A stretch of 5,901 bases of DNA from Acidobacteriaceae bacterium (GTDB lineage Bacteria; Acidobacteriota; Terriglobia; Terriglobales; Acidobacteriaceae): assembly GCA_030838305.1 (NCBI GenBank), contig JAUTWY010000220.1, forward strand, positions 1-5,901. The letters run 5' to 3'. Shown here piece after piece: positions 1 through 5,125 of this stretch. The notes under the pieces were generated by a model. It was given only the letters and a program-made list of their open reading frames with translations, searched no databases and was not told the DNA's origin. Position numbers and translations under genes: made by a program. Every line of letters starts with the position of its first letter. The first letter of the stretch is position 1.

Positions 1-564
1 TCTCAGAGAAAGGAATTGCTCACCGTTATCAACGAAGAAACTGACCGTCTCGATCGTCTGGTCGGCGAAGCCACGGAGATGGCGCAACTTGATGCTCACA
101 AGGTGGAACTACACCTGGCGCCCGTCGATATCGCTAGTGTCATCGAGTCCGCGGTGGAAGAATCCAAAACGTTTCTCGGTCAGCACCCACTCGACGTGCG
201 CGTGGCACAGTCACTGCCGAAGGTTCGTGTGGATTCCGACCGTATCGCGGAAGTACTCAAGCAGTTACTGGAAAACGCAGCCAAATACTCCCCACCGGAT
301 TCGCGCATTACAATCACCGCCGAAGCAAAGGGAGATCGCATCGTCACCAGCGTCACCGATCACGGCCACGGCATCGACGACTTCGAGCAATCGCTTGTCT
401 TCAACAAGTTCTACCGCGGCCGCGACCAGCGTTACAGCGTGCAGGGCACAGGTATGGGATTAGCCATCGCCAAAGCCATCGTTGAAGCCCACGACGGAGT
501 GGTCAGCGTCACCAGCCAGCTCGGCCGCGGCTCGGTATTTTCCTTCGAATTGCCGGGTGCCTGA
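1..564 (+). CDS. Sensor histidine kinase, C-terminal part (5' end outside window)
   Basis: This is the ATP-binding end of a two-component sensor kinase, which autophosphorylates a histidine and passes the phosphate to a response regulator. The frame is open from base 1, so the gene starts upstream; the TTG at 16 is an internal Leu codon. Numbering from the window edge, residues 1-45 look like the second helix of the HisKA dimerisation domain (ETDRLDRLV, then MAQLD). The HATPase_c domain follows, with N-box LLENAAKYSPP (about 89-99), G1 box DHGHGID (120-126), F-box FNKFYRG (134-140) and G2 box GTGMGLAIAK (149-158). The protein ends soon after the last strand (FSFELPGA). The phosphorylated His and any sensor domain are outside the window. 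The HisKA wording recalls KdpD-like kinases, but this part cannot settle the subfamily or the signal. It converges on the peroxiredoxin gene. Confidence 0.93.
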   Translation, partial: SQRKELLTVINEETDRLDRLVGEATEMAQLDAHKVELHLAPVDIASVIESAVEESKTFLGQHPLDVRVAQSLPKVRVDSDRIAEVLKQLLENAAKYSPPDSRITITAEAKGDRIVTSVTDHGHGIDDFEQSLVFNKFYRGRDQRYSVQGTGMGLAIAKAIVEAHDGVVSVTSQLGRGSVFSFELPGA

Positions 565-583
565 AGTCTCTTAGCCCACTCGA

Positions 584-649
584 TTGTCATCCCGAACGAA
601 GTGAGGGGCCTTGTTTTCGCCGCCTGCCTCAGGCAATGAAGATCCCTCA
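584..649. repeat. Candidate dispersed intergenic repeat with nested inverted repeats
   Basis: Between the two convergent genes lies a tract starting TTGTCATCCCGAACGAAG and running into GTGAGGGGCC. From memory, near-identical tracts (GTCATCCCGAGCGAAG...GAGGGATC) recur between genes in Acidobacteriota; this was not searched. TGAGGG (602-607) is mirrored by CCCTCA (644-649), and a short inner hairpin GCCT/AGGC (622-634) sits between them. The outer right arm contains the UGA stop of the peroxiredoxin gene. The structure could help end transcription from both sides, but there is no U-tract. Confidence 0.4.
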
Positions 650-1222
650 GTTCTTCAGCTTTGGCCTCTCGCACGTGTCCACAATTTTCTTCGGGTCGAT
701 GGCGTCCTTATCCACCTGCTCCTCCAGGATCTTCCCATCCTTGCCGATCAGAAAGTTCACGCGGCGCGCGGCTTTGTATTTGTCCAGATAGATCCCGTAC
801 TTGTGAGTTACATCCCCGCCCCAATCGCTCAGCAGGGGAAACGTAACTCCAATTTGATCAGCGAAGGCTTTATTGGAAAAGGCACTGTCCATGCTCACAC
901 CCAGAACCTGGGTGTCGGTAGCTTCCAGCCGCTTCAGATCCTGCTGGAAAGCTTTCATCTGCGCCGTTCAACCACCGGTAAAAGCGAAGATAAAAAATGC
1001 GAGTACCACATTCTTCTTGCCTTTGTATTGGCTCAAGGACACATCTTTGAGGTCAGCACCATCGAAGTAGCTCAGTTTGAACTCCGGCGCCATTTCGCCC
1101 ACCTTGGGCATTGACGCGCCTTCTGGCGATTTCGCCTCCGCCGAGGGCGGGTTGGCCACTGCGATCGCCAGCGCACAGATAAGCAATGACGCCAGCAATC
1201 CATTCGGCAATTTCTTTTGCAT
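647..1222 (-). CDS. Exported peroxiredoxin (AhpC/TSA) with selenocysteine at the peroxidatic site, read through UGA
   Basis: Thioredoxin-fold peroxidase predicted to reduce peroxides in the cell envelope. ATG at 1222 is chosen for a perfect AGGAGG (1228-1233) five bases upstream and a signal peptide right after it: MQKK, a hydrophobic stretch 9-23, and likely cleavage after A30 (AEA|KS). The mature start GEMAPEFKL is typical of the family. UGA at 970-968 is residue 85, inside FTGG-U-TAQM, matching the T-x-x-C of peroxiredoxins (T82, U85). The same frame then continues with family features: VLGVSMDS (106-113), FPLLSDWGG, YGIYLDK, and R153/R154 before NFLIGKDGKI. C184 near the C-terminus (DTCERP) is a possible resolving thiol. 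Length is 191 residues including Sec. The usual Pro seven residues before the catalytic residue is I78 here. A point nonsense mutation is the alternative; its exact position, the intact downstream frame and the SECIS-like hairpin argue against that. Confidence 0.87.
920..953 (-). promoter_or_regulatory. Putative bacterial SECIS element
   Basis: In the mRNA just after the in-frame UGA, the 5' arm AGCUUUCCAGC (953-943) pairs with GCUGGAAGCU (929-920). This gives 10 base pairs with exactly one of the three U's (950-948) bulged. The 13-nt loop AGGAUCUGAAGCG (942-930) begins 25 nt after the UGA. An alternative fold adds a CAG/CUG helix (943-941 with 937-935) closed by a GAU loop, starting 27 nt after the UGA. 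Bulged U, G at the start of the loop, and UGA-to-loop distance all agree with known bacterial SECIS elements; AGGAUCUG resembles the AGGUCUG of E. coli fdhF. Folded by hand, no energy calculated. Confidence 0.75.
968..970 (-). other. UGA codon predicted to be recoded as selenocysteine (Sec85)
   Basis: The codon between GGT (Gly84) and ACG (Thr86) is TGA, one base away from the Cys codons TGT and TGC. It stands at the peroxidatic Cys position of the peroxiredoxin fold. Decoding would need SelB, tRNA-Sec, SelA and SelD, none of which is encoded in this window. Confidence 0.82.
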
Positions 1223-1227
1223 TGCGT

Positions 1228-1233
1228 CCTCCT
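1228..1233 (-). promoter_or_regulatory. Shine-Dalgarno site of the peroxiredoxin gene
   Basis: AGGAGG on the - strand, five bases before the ATG at 1222. It decides the start: the frame is open further back to 1321, but that extension has no such site and would bury the signal peptide. Confidence 0.85.
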
Positions 1234-1264
1234 GGGGAGATGATATCCCACTGCTCTCGGAGAC

Positions 1265-1270
1265 ATTGTA
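1265..1270 (-). promoter_or_regulatory. Possible -10 element for the peroxiredoxin gene
   Basis: TACAAT on the - strand, about 43 bases before the ATG, would give a leader of roughly 36 nt including the Shine-Dalgarno site. No convincing -35 box is seen at the usual distance, so this is only a candidate. Confidence 0.35.
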
Positions 1271-1329
1271 ATTTTCAGGCGCCTCCGGACCAGGATGCCA
1301 ATCAGTACACTGCTTTCTCACCTTTCGGA

Positions 1330-1359
1330 TTGCCCAAAGTCACGGTAAACCAGTACATT
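1330..1359 (+). promoter_or_regulatory. Possible promoter for the acyl-CoA ligase gene
   Basis: TTGCCC (1330-1335), an 18-base spacer and TACATT (1354-1359) resemble a sigma-70 type promoter, ending 25 bases before the ATG at 1385. Each box matches the consensus at about four of six positions. The 162-bp divergent gap (1223-1384) should hold promoters for both genes. Confidence 0.35.
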
Positions 1360-1384
1360 CGCTTCAGAGCACAGTTACGTTCTG

Positions 1385-3172
1385 ATGAGCATTGTTACGC
1401 TGAACGACATCTTCTTCGCCGCCACCAAACGTAACCTCGACCGCGTGATGTTATATCGCCAATCGGGGAAGTGGCTGCCGATCTCCTCTTCCGACCTCCA
1501 ACGTAAGGTTGCCGGAACGGCCAGCGCTCTGCACGAATGGGGCATTCGCAAAGGCGACCGGGTTGCCATTCTGAGTGAGAATCGCCCGGAATGGTCCACT
1601 GCGGACTTCGCCATTTTGCTGCTCGGGGCTGTTACGGTTCCTGTGTACGCAACCTTAACCGCTGAACAAACCGCGTACGCACTGCGCGATTCTGAGGCCT
1701 GCGCCGTTTTTGTTTCTACGGAACATCAGTTGCGGAAGGTTCAATCAATTGTCTCTCAGACCCAGGTTCAGAAAATCATAGTCATGGACCAGATCCAGGC
1801 CCCCAATGACCTTGCTGTCCCCTGCGTGCGCATGGACCAGCTGATGACCCCAGGTGGCAGCACTCTCGAAATCGAGATCGACTCTATCGCTCGATCCGTC
1901 CAACCTGAAGATCTTGCCACCATCATCTACACCTCGGGCACCACCGGAACTTCCAAGGGGGTGATGCTCACGCATCACAACATGGCGTCTAACATCGCCT
2001 ATTCGCTGCTCGGCTTCGACATGCGCCCGGGGCTGACGAGCGTTTCGTTTCTGCCGCTGTCGCACGTGACGGCGCGTCACGTGGATTTCACTATGCTTTA
2101 CCACGGTGTCACTCTGGCCTACTGTCCATTCATGGAAAATCTTGCCACCACGCTGCTGGAGGTGCGTCCTACGCTCTGCGTTTCGGTACCCAGAGTTTAC
2201 GAAAAAATCTACGCCAAGACCGAGATGTCCGCCCGTGGTTTTCCCACGCGCGCCATTTACCAGTGGGCGCTCTCTGTCGGCCGCACGCACCAGGCCACAA
2301 TTCTCGCCGGACAAATCCCGACCTCGCCAAGCTGGAAGCTCGCCAACAAACTGGTCTTCTCGAAAATCCGCGCGGGCATGGGAGGCAACGTCGAGACCTT
2401 CATCTCGGGTGGCGCGCCGCTAGGCCGCGAACTCGCGGAGTGGTATGCCGCCGTCGGCATTCGCATTCACGAGGGCTACGGCTTAACCGAGACCTCTCCC
2501 GTGATTGCCGTGAACACGCCCATTAACCATCGCATTGGCACGGTCGGCAAGATTCTTCCGAACCTCGAGGTTCGCATTGCCGATGATGGGGAAATTCTGG
2601 TGCGCGGCCCTTCCGTCTTCAAGGGATATTGGAATCGCCCTGAAGAAACTCAGAATGCAGTTATGGACGGCTGGTTCAAGACCGGGGACTTTGGCAACAT
2701 CGATACCGATGGATATCTCTCGGTCACCGATCGCAAGAAAGAACTGATCAAAACTTCGGGGGGCAAGTTCATTGCACCGCAGCCCATCGAAAACTCTCTT
2801 AAACTAAACTCATTCATTGGCACGGCCGTAATCCTGGGCGACAAGCGCAAGTTTGCCTTTGTCATCATCTCGCCTAATTTCACAGTGCTCGAAGACTGGG
2901 CCCGAACCAATGACATTGCATTTTCCTCGCGCGCCGAACTCGTTGGCAACCCCAAAGTCCAGGCGCTTTACGACGCAGTTGTCGATGAAGTGAATCAGAA
3001 ACTCGCACGCTTCGAAAAGCTAAAGCGCGTCTTGCTTGTCGCCGACGAATTCTCCCCCGACAATGGCGCGCTCACACCCACCATGAAACTGCGGCGCCGC
3101 GTGATCGAGGAACGTTACCGCAGTCAGATCGATGAGCTCTACGCCCGGGCGGAAAGCACACCCGCTCCATAA
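1385..3172 (+). CDS. Long-chain fatty-acid-CoA ligase (AMP-forming, FadD15-like)
   Basis: ANL-superfamily enzyme that activates a fatty acid with ATP to an acyl-adenylate and then to acyl-CoA, for lipid synthesis or breakdown. Motifs in order: P-loop YTSGTTGTSKG (182-192), VPRVYEKIYAK of long-chain ligases, A5 motif GYGLTETSP (364-372), DGWFKTGDFG ending at 437, hinge DRKKELIKTSGGKF (449-462), and PTMK near the C-terminus, where K568 fits the A10 catalytic lysine. The 595-residue length and absence of large inserts fit bacterial FadD15-like ligases. A Ser replaces the usual Pro in the P-loop (TSKG rather than xPKG), a tolerated variation. The start at 1385 is chosen because TLNDIFFAATKRN aligns with usual N-termini as I recall them; no clear Shine-Dalgarno precedes it. 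Chain-length preference cannot be read. thiG follows 92 bases downstream; a functional link is not obvious. Confidence 0.93.
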   Translation: MSIVTLNDIFFAATKRNLDRVMLYRQSGKWLPISSSDLQRKVAGTASALHEWGIRKGDRVAILSENRPEWSTADFAILLLGAVTVPVYATLTAEQTAYALRDSEACAVFVSTEHQLRKVQSIVSQTQVQKIIVMDQIQAPNDLAVPCVRMDQLMTPGGSTLEIEIDSIARSVQPEDLATIIYTSGTTGTSKGVMLTHHNMASNIAYSLLGFDMRPGLTSVSFLPLSHVTARHVDFTMLYHGVTLAYCPFMENLATTLLEVRPTLCVSVPRVYEKIYAKTEMSARGFPTRAIYQWALSVGRTHQATILAGQIPTSPSWKLANKLVFSKIRAGMGGNVETFISGGAPLGRELAEWYAAVGIRIHEGYGLTETSPVIAVNTPINHRIGTVGKILPNLEVRIADDGEILVRGPSVFKGYWNRPEETQNAVMDGWFKTGDFGNIDTDGYLSVTDRKKELIKTSGGKFIAPQPIENSLKLNSFIGTAVILGDKRKFAFVIISPNFTVLEDWARTNDIAFSSRAELVGNPKVQALYDAVVDEVNQKLARFEKLKRVLLVADEFSPDNGALTPTMKLRRRVIEERYRSQIDELYARAESTPAP

Positions 3173-3196
3173 GGTATTGCAAGAATCATGTGAGGT

Positions 3197-3245
3197 CAGC
3201 CGCCCTCGGCTGTCCAGTTGGGCGCAGCTCGATATCTGTCCAACT
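3197..3245 (+). terminator. Two hairpins between the ligase gene and thiG, weak terminator candidate
   Basis: CAGCCG-CCCT-CGGCTG (3197-3212) is a perfect 6-bp stem with a tetraloop. It is followed by AGTTGG (3216-3221), which can pair with CCAACT (3240-3245). No U-tract follows either one, so factor-independent termination is doubtful. From memory, the CAGCCG/CGGCTG hairpin resembles short palindromes scattered between genes in related genomes. I find no THI-box (TPP riboswitch) core here. Confidence 0.3.
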
Positions 3246-3250
3246 CGGTT

Positions 3251-3256
3251 TACAAT
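3251..3256 (+). promoter_or_regulatory. Possible -10 element for thiG
   Basis: TACAAT starts 14 bases before the thiG ATG. If used, transcription would start about two bases before the ATG, giving an almost leaderless message. No clear -35 box is visible upstream. Confidence 0.35.
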
Positions 3257-3264
3257 GTAGGGTC

Positions 3265-4038
3265 ATGGGCGACCCACTCGTAATTGCCGGCCGTTGCTTC
3301 GGCTCGCGCCTGATCGTCGGCACGGGAAAGTACAAATCTTTTCAGGAAACTGCCCGGGCGCTCGAGGCGAGCGGGGCCGACATGGTCACGGTCGCCGTGC
3401 GCCGGGTCAATCTCGACCGCAGCAAGGAGTCTCTGCTCGACTACATCGATGCGAAGAAATATTTTCTCTTGCCTAACACGGCCGGCTGCTACACCGCGGA
3501 TGAAGCCGTTCGCGCAGCGCGATTAGGGCGCGAAGTGGGGCTCTCCGACTGGGTAAAACTCGAAGTGATCGGCGACCAAGCCACGCTCTATCCAGATGTG
3601 CAGGCCACGCTCGAGGCCACGCGCATTTTGGTGAGCGAAGGCTTCACCGTCCTGCCCTACACTTCTGACGACATTGTTTTCGCCAAGCGTCTGATCGATG
3701 CCGGAGCCGCGGCAGTGATGCCGCTGGGCGCGCCCATCGGCAGTGGCATGGGCATTCAGAACCAGGCGCACATTCGTATTTTGCGGGAGATGATCACCAG
3801 CGTTCCACTGATTGTGGACGCAGGCGTGGGCACAGCTTCCGACGCCGCCATCGCTATGGAGCTCGGCGCTGACGCAGTGCTCATGAATACCGGCATCGCC
3901 AACGCTCAAGATCCAGTACTCATGGCCGAAGCCATGCGGCATGGAGTGCTGGCGGGCCGCGAAGCGTACCTTGCTGGCCGCATGCCAAAAAAGTTGTATG
4001 CCACTGCCAGTTCGCCACTCCAAGGCGTGGTCCGGTAA
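3265..4038 (+). CDS. thiG: Thiazole synthase ThiG
   Basis: Forms the thiazole phosphate ring of thiamine from 1-deoxy-D-xylulose 5-phosphate, dehydroglycine and sulfur carried by ThiS thiocarboxylate; cytoplasmic TIM barrel. Recognised by VGTGKY (18-23), LPNTAGC, DWVKLEVIGD with K98 as the Schiff-base lysine, PLGAPIGSG (153-161), VDAGVGTASDAA (184-195) and MNTGIANA (207-214), the last parts forming the phosphate-binding region. Length of 257 residues is normal. The ATG at 3265 is preferred over the frame's ATG at 3190 because MGDPLVIAG is the family's N-terminus and the earlier stretch is intergenic hairpin sequence. The only Shine-Dalgarno-like AGGG lies too close to the ATG. No thiS, thiF, thiO, thiH or thiE lies beside it in this window, so sulfur-carrier partners must be encoded elsewhere. 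Confidence 0.96.
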   Translation: MGDPLVIAGRCFGSRLIVGTGKYKSFQETARALEASGADMVTVAVRRVNLDRSKESLLDYIDAKKYFLLPNTAGCYTADEAVRAARLGREVGLSDWVKLEVIGDQATLYPDVQATLEATRILVSEGFTVLPYTSDDIVFAKRLIDAGAAAVMPLGAPIGSGMGIQNQAHIRILREMITSVPLIVDAGVGTASDAAIAMELGADAVLMNTGIANAQDPVLMAEAMRHGVLAGREAYLAGRMPKKLYATASSPLQGVVR

Positions 4039-4050
4039 TTTGTAGCAACT

Positions 4051-4068
4051 GGCGGCGTCCTCGCCGCC
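4051..4068. terminator. GC hairpin after thiG, probable terminator
   Basis: GGCGGCG-TCCT-CGCCGCC forms a perfect 7-bp stem with a 4-base loop, 12 bases after the thiG stop. No U-run follows on the + strand, but it is the nearest strong structure to the end of thiG. It might equally be a dispersed intergenic palindrome. Confidence 0.45.
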
Positions 4069-4077
4069 GAAGCTGCC

Positions 4078-4107
4078 CAAAAATAGAAGGGCGGCCGCGG
4101 CCGCCCT
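4078..4107 (-). terminator. Perfect 20-bp GC palindrome with T-tract, terminator of the small secreted protein gene
   Basis: Positions 4088-4107 read the same on both strands (GGGCGGCC arm, NotI-type GCGGCCGC inside), giving at least an 8-bp stem with a CGCG loop. On the - strand it starts 22 bases after the stop of the small gene and is followed by TCTATTTTT, the layout of an intrinsic terminator. It may also stop + strand transcripts coming from thiG, though no U-tract lies on that side. Confidence 0.6.
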
Positions 4108-4129
4108 GGAATCACTGCCAAATCTTACC

Positions 4130-4459
4130 TCAGAGCATCTTCGCGCTTTCCACATGAATCGAGTCCTTACCCATGTGTCCAGTTGCGGCAATGTGGTGCC
4201 CCTCGTGGCCCTTGAGAGCATCCGGGTTGTCCACAACAAGAACCTTCTGATCTTTGTCGGTCACGATCACCATCTTCGCGCCCGCCGCCAGGCATTTCTT
4301 GGTGCATGCCTCAGCCTTATCGTTGGCGCCCTTCGCGCCGCACTTATCGTCAGCGACCCAACCGTTGACAGTCGTGCTCTTTCCCATTTCGTCAAACGCA
4401 AGAGCTGTCAGCGCAAATACGAAACAGATTGCCAGACAAAGCACTAGCACTTTTCTCAT
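4130..4459 (-). CDS. Small exported protein with conserved-looking Cys and His residues, function unknown
   Basis: A 109-residue protein with a clear signal peptide: MRK, hydrophobic core 4-21, likely cleavage near A19-L-A21. The mature part opens with TTVNGWVADDKCG and contains three Cys (C40, C52, C56; the last two as CTKKC), the segment VIVTDKDQKVLVVDNPDALKGHEGHH, and His 85, 88, 89, 95 and 102. The alternating beta pattern ending in GKDSIHVESAKML suggests a small beta-barrel such as an OB-like fold. It resembles short secreted proteins I recall from Acidobacteriota (perhaps the DUF5818 type, unchecked). Clustered Cys and HxxHH would fit metal binding or disulfides, but no function is established. 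ATG at 4459 follows AAAAGGAG (4471-4478) with an 11-base gap, a little long. A terminator follows it. Confidence 0.8.
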   Translation of the reverse strand: MRKVLVLCLAICFVFALTALAFDEMGKSTTVNGWVADDKCGAKGANDKAEACTKKCLAAGAKMVIVTDKDQKVLVVDNPDALKGHEGHHIAATGHMGKDSIHVESAKML

Positions 4460-4470
4460 GGCCGATTTTT

Positions 4471-4478
4471 CTCCTTTT
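4471..4478 (-). promoter_or_regulatory. Shine-Dalgarno site of the small exported protein gene
   Basis: AAAAGGAG on the - strand, 11 bases before the ATG at 4459. The spacing is longer than ideal, but no other in-frame ATG fits the signal peptide. Confidence 0.6.
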
Positions 4479-4594
4479 GATCTTCCGATCGCGGACCCAC
4501 GCCGCCGTTATGGGAGGAAATTCTTATCTTACGTCCGGCAAGTACTGAATACCCTACCGAACGCCACTTAACGTCCCGAACTATACCACAGAGG

Positions 4595-4651
4595 AAAAAA
4601 CTCAATGTCATCCGTTTGTAAACACTGATACCGGAACGCTTCCCGTTGAGT
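4595..4651 (-). terminator. Possible terminator of the phosphohexomutase/FtsB-like genes
   Basis: On the - strand, a few bases after the FtsB-like stop codon, ACTCAA (4651-4646) can pair with TTGAGT (4605-4600), which runs directly into a T-tract (TTTTTT with its last stem base). An inner imperfect hairpin (ACGGGAA / TTCCGGT) lies near its start. The outer stem is only 6 bp over a 40-base loop, so this is weak. The rest of the gap (4460-4594) shows no gene; a promoter for the small exported protein is expected there, but none stands out. Confidence 0.35.
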
Positions 4652-4657
4652 CCGCGT

Positions 4658-5125
4658 TTATTTTTTAGCCGAATGATTGAGCGGCACCGGATTCACCGGA
4701 GCAGGCGGGACGTATACATATTCTCCGGCACGCGCGTAGCGCAACTGCTCGCGCGCTTCTTTCTCGATGGCTTTTTCTTCGGTTTTCAATCCGTGAATCT
4801 GCTGCACGTACAAATCATTTTCCTTCTGTGCCTGCACGATGCGCTTTTGCAGCGATTCATATTCTGCCCGCTTCTGCTTGTACACCACCATGCCATTCGC
4901 CCCAAACATCACGTGCAGGAACAGCAAGCCCGCCAATACAGCGACCGTGATCGTGGCAATGCGTCGGCGCAGAGCATAGACTTGCGCCGCCATCGGACGC
5001 GCACTCTCGATCCACGACGCAGCCATCGCTTCGGCCTGGGGCGCGCTTTGGGCCATCGCACGCAGCCCATCCTGGGCGCTGGGAAAGCGCCGAATTCTTG
5101 CAATGCTCTTTACTCGAAAATCCAT
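4658..5125 (-). CDS. FtsB/DivIC-like septum formation initiator
   Basis: Bitopic inner-membrane protein of the FtsB/DivIC family, which links FtsL and FtsQ-type partners in the divisome and regulates septal cell-wall synthesis. Visible layout: basic, Ala-rich cytoplasmic part 1-55, one transmembrane helix at about 56-73 preceded by ALRRR, a coiled coil at about 82-125 (YKQKRAEYESLQKRI...), and the family signature AREQLRYARAGEYVYVPP (124-141), then a Pro-rich tail. At 155 residues it is longer than typical FtsB (about 100), all from the N-terminus. The first ATG at 5125 overlaps the upstream phosphohexomutase stop by 16 bases and has no strong Shine-Dalgarno. Later in-frame ATGs at 5056, 5026 and 4993 are possible; 4993 would give a compact FtsB-sized protein with ALRRR before the helix. 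Family call is firm, exact start is not. Confidence 0.85.
   Translation of the reverse strand: MDFRVKSIARIRRFPSAQDGLRAMAQSAPQAEAMAASWIESARPMAAQVYALRRRIATITVAVLAGLLFLHVMFGANGMVVYKQKRAEYESLQKRIVQAQKENDLYVQQIHGLKTEEKAIEKEAREQLRYARAGEYVYVPPAPVNPVPLNHSAKK

Noticed and set aside
647..958. The downstream half as an independent gene starting at ATG 958
   Set aside because: It lacks the first part of the thioredoxin fold and the catalytic residue. The ATG is simply Met89 four codons after the UGA.
611..1114. Open + strand frame of 167 codons opposite the peroxiredoxin
   Set aside because: Its protein has no recognisable family and lies antisense to clear peroxiredoxin sequence; it is a shadow frame.
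968..1321. The upstream half of the peroxiredoxin as a separate 117-residue gene starting at 1321
   Set aside because: It would end at the active site with no catalytic residue. The extra 33 residues before the signal peptide lack a ribosome site, and the same frame continues directly after the UGA.
1745..2314. Open - strand frame of 189 codons inside the acyl-CoA ligase
   Set aside because: The + strand has unmistakable ligase motifs here; the antisense product is low-complexity in style and has no family features.
3173..3264. TPP riboswitch upstream of thiG
   Set aside because: The conserved CUGAGA and the second THI-box block are absent. The gap only holds simple hairpins.
4130..4132. 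Second selenocysteine codon: the UGA ending the small exported protein
   Set aside because: Only a few codons follow before another stop, and the terminator lies just downstream; it is a normal stop.
3523..4239. Open - strand frame of 238 codons across thiG
   Set aside because: Antisense to thiG, with no recognisable domain. It crosses the terminator hairpins and part of the small exported protein gene.
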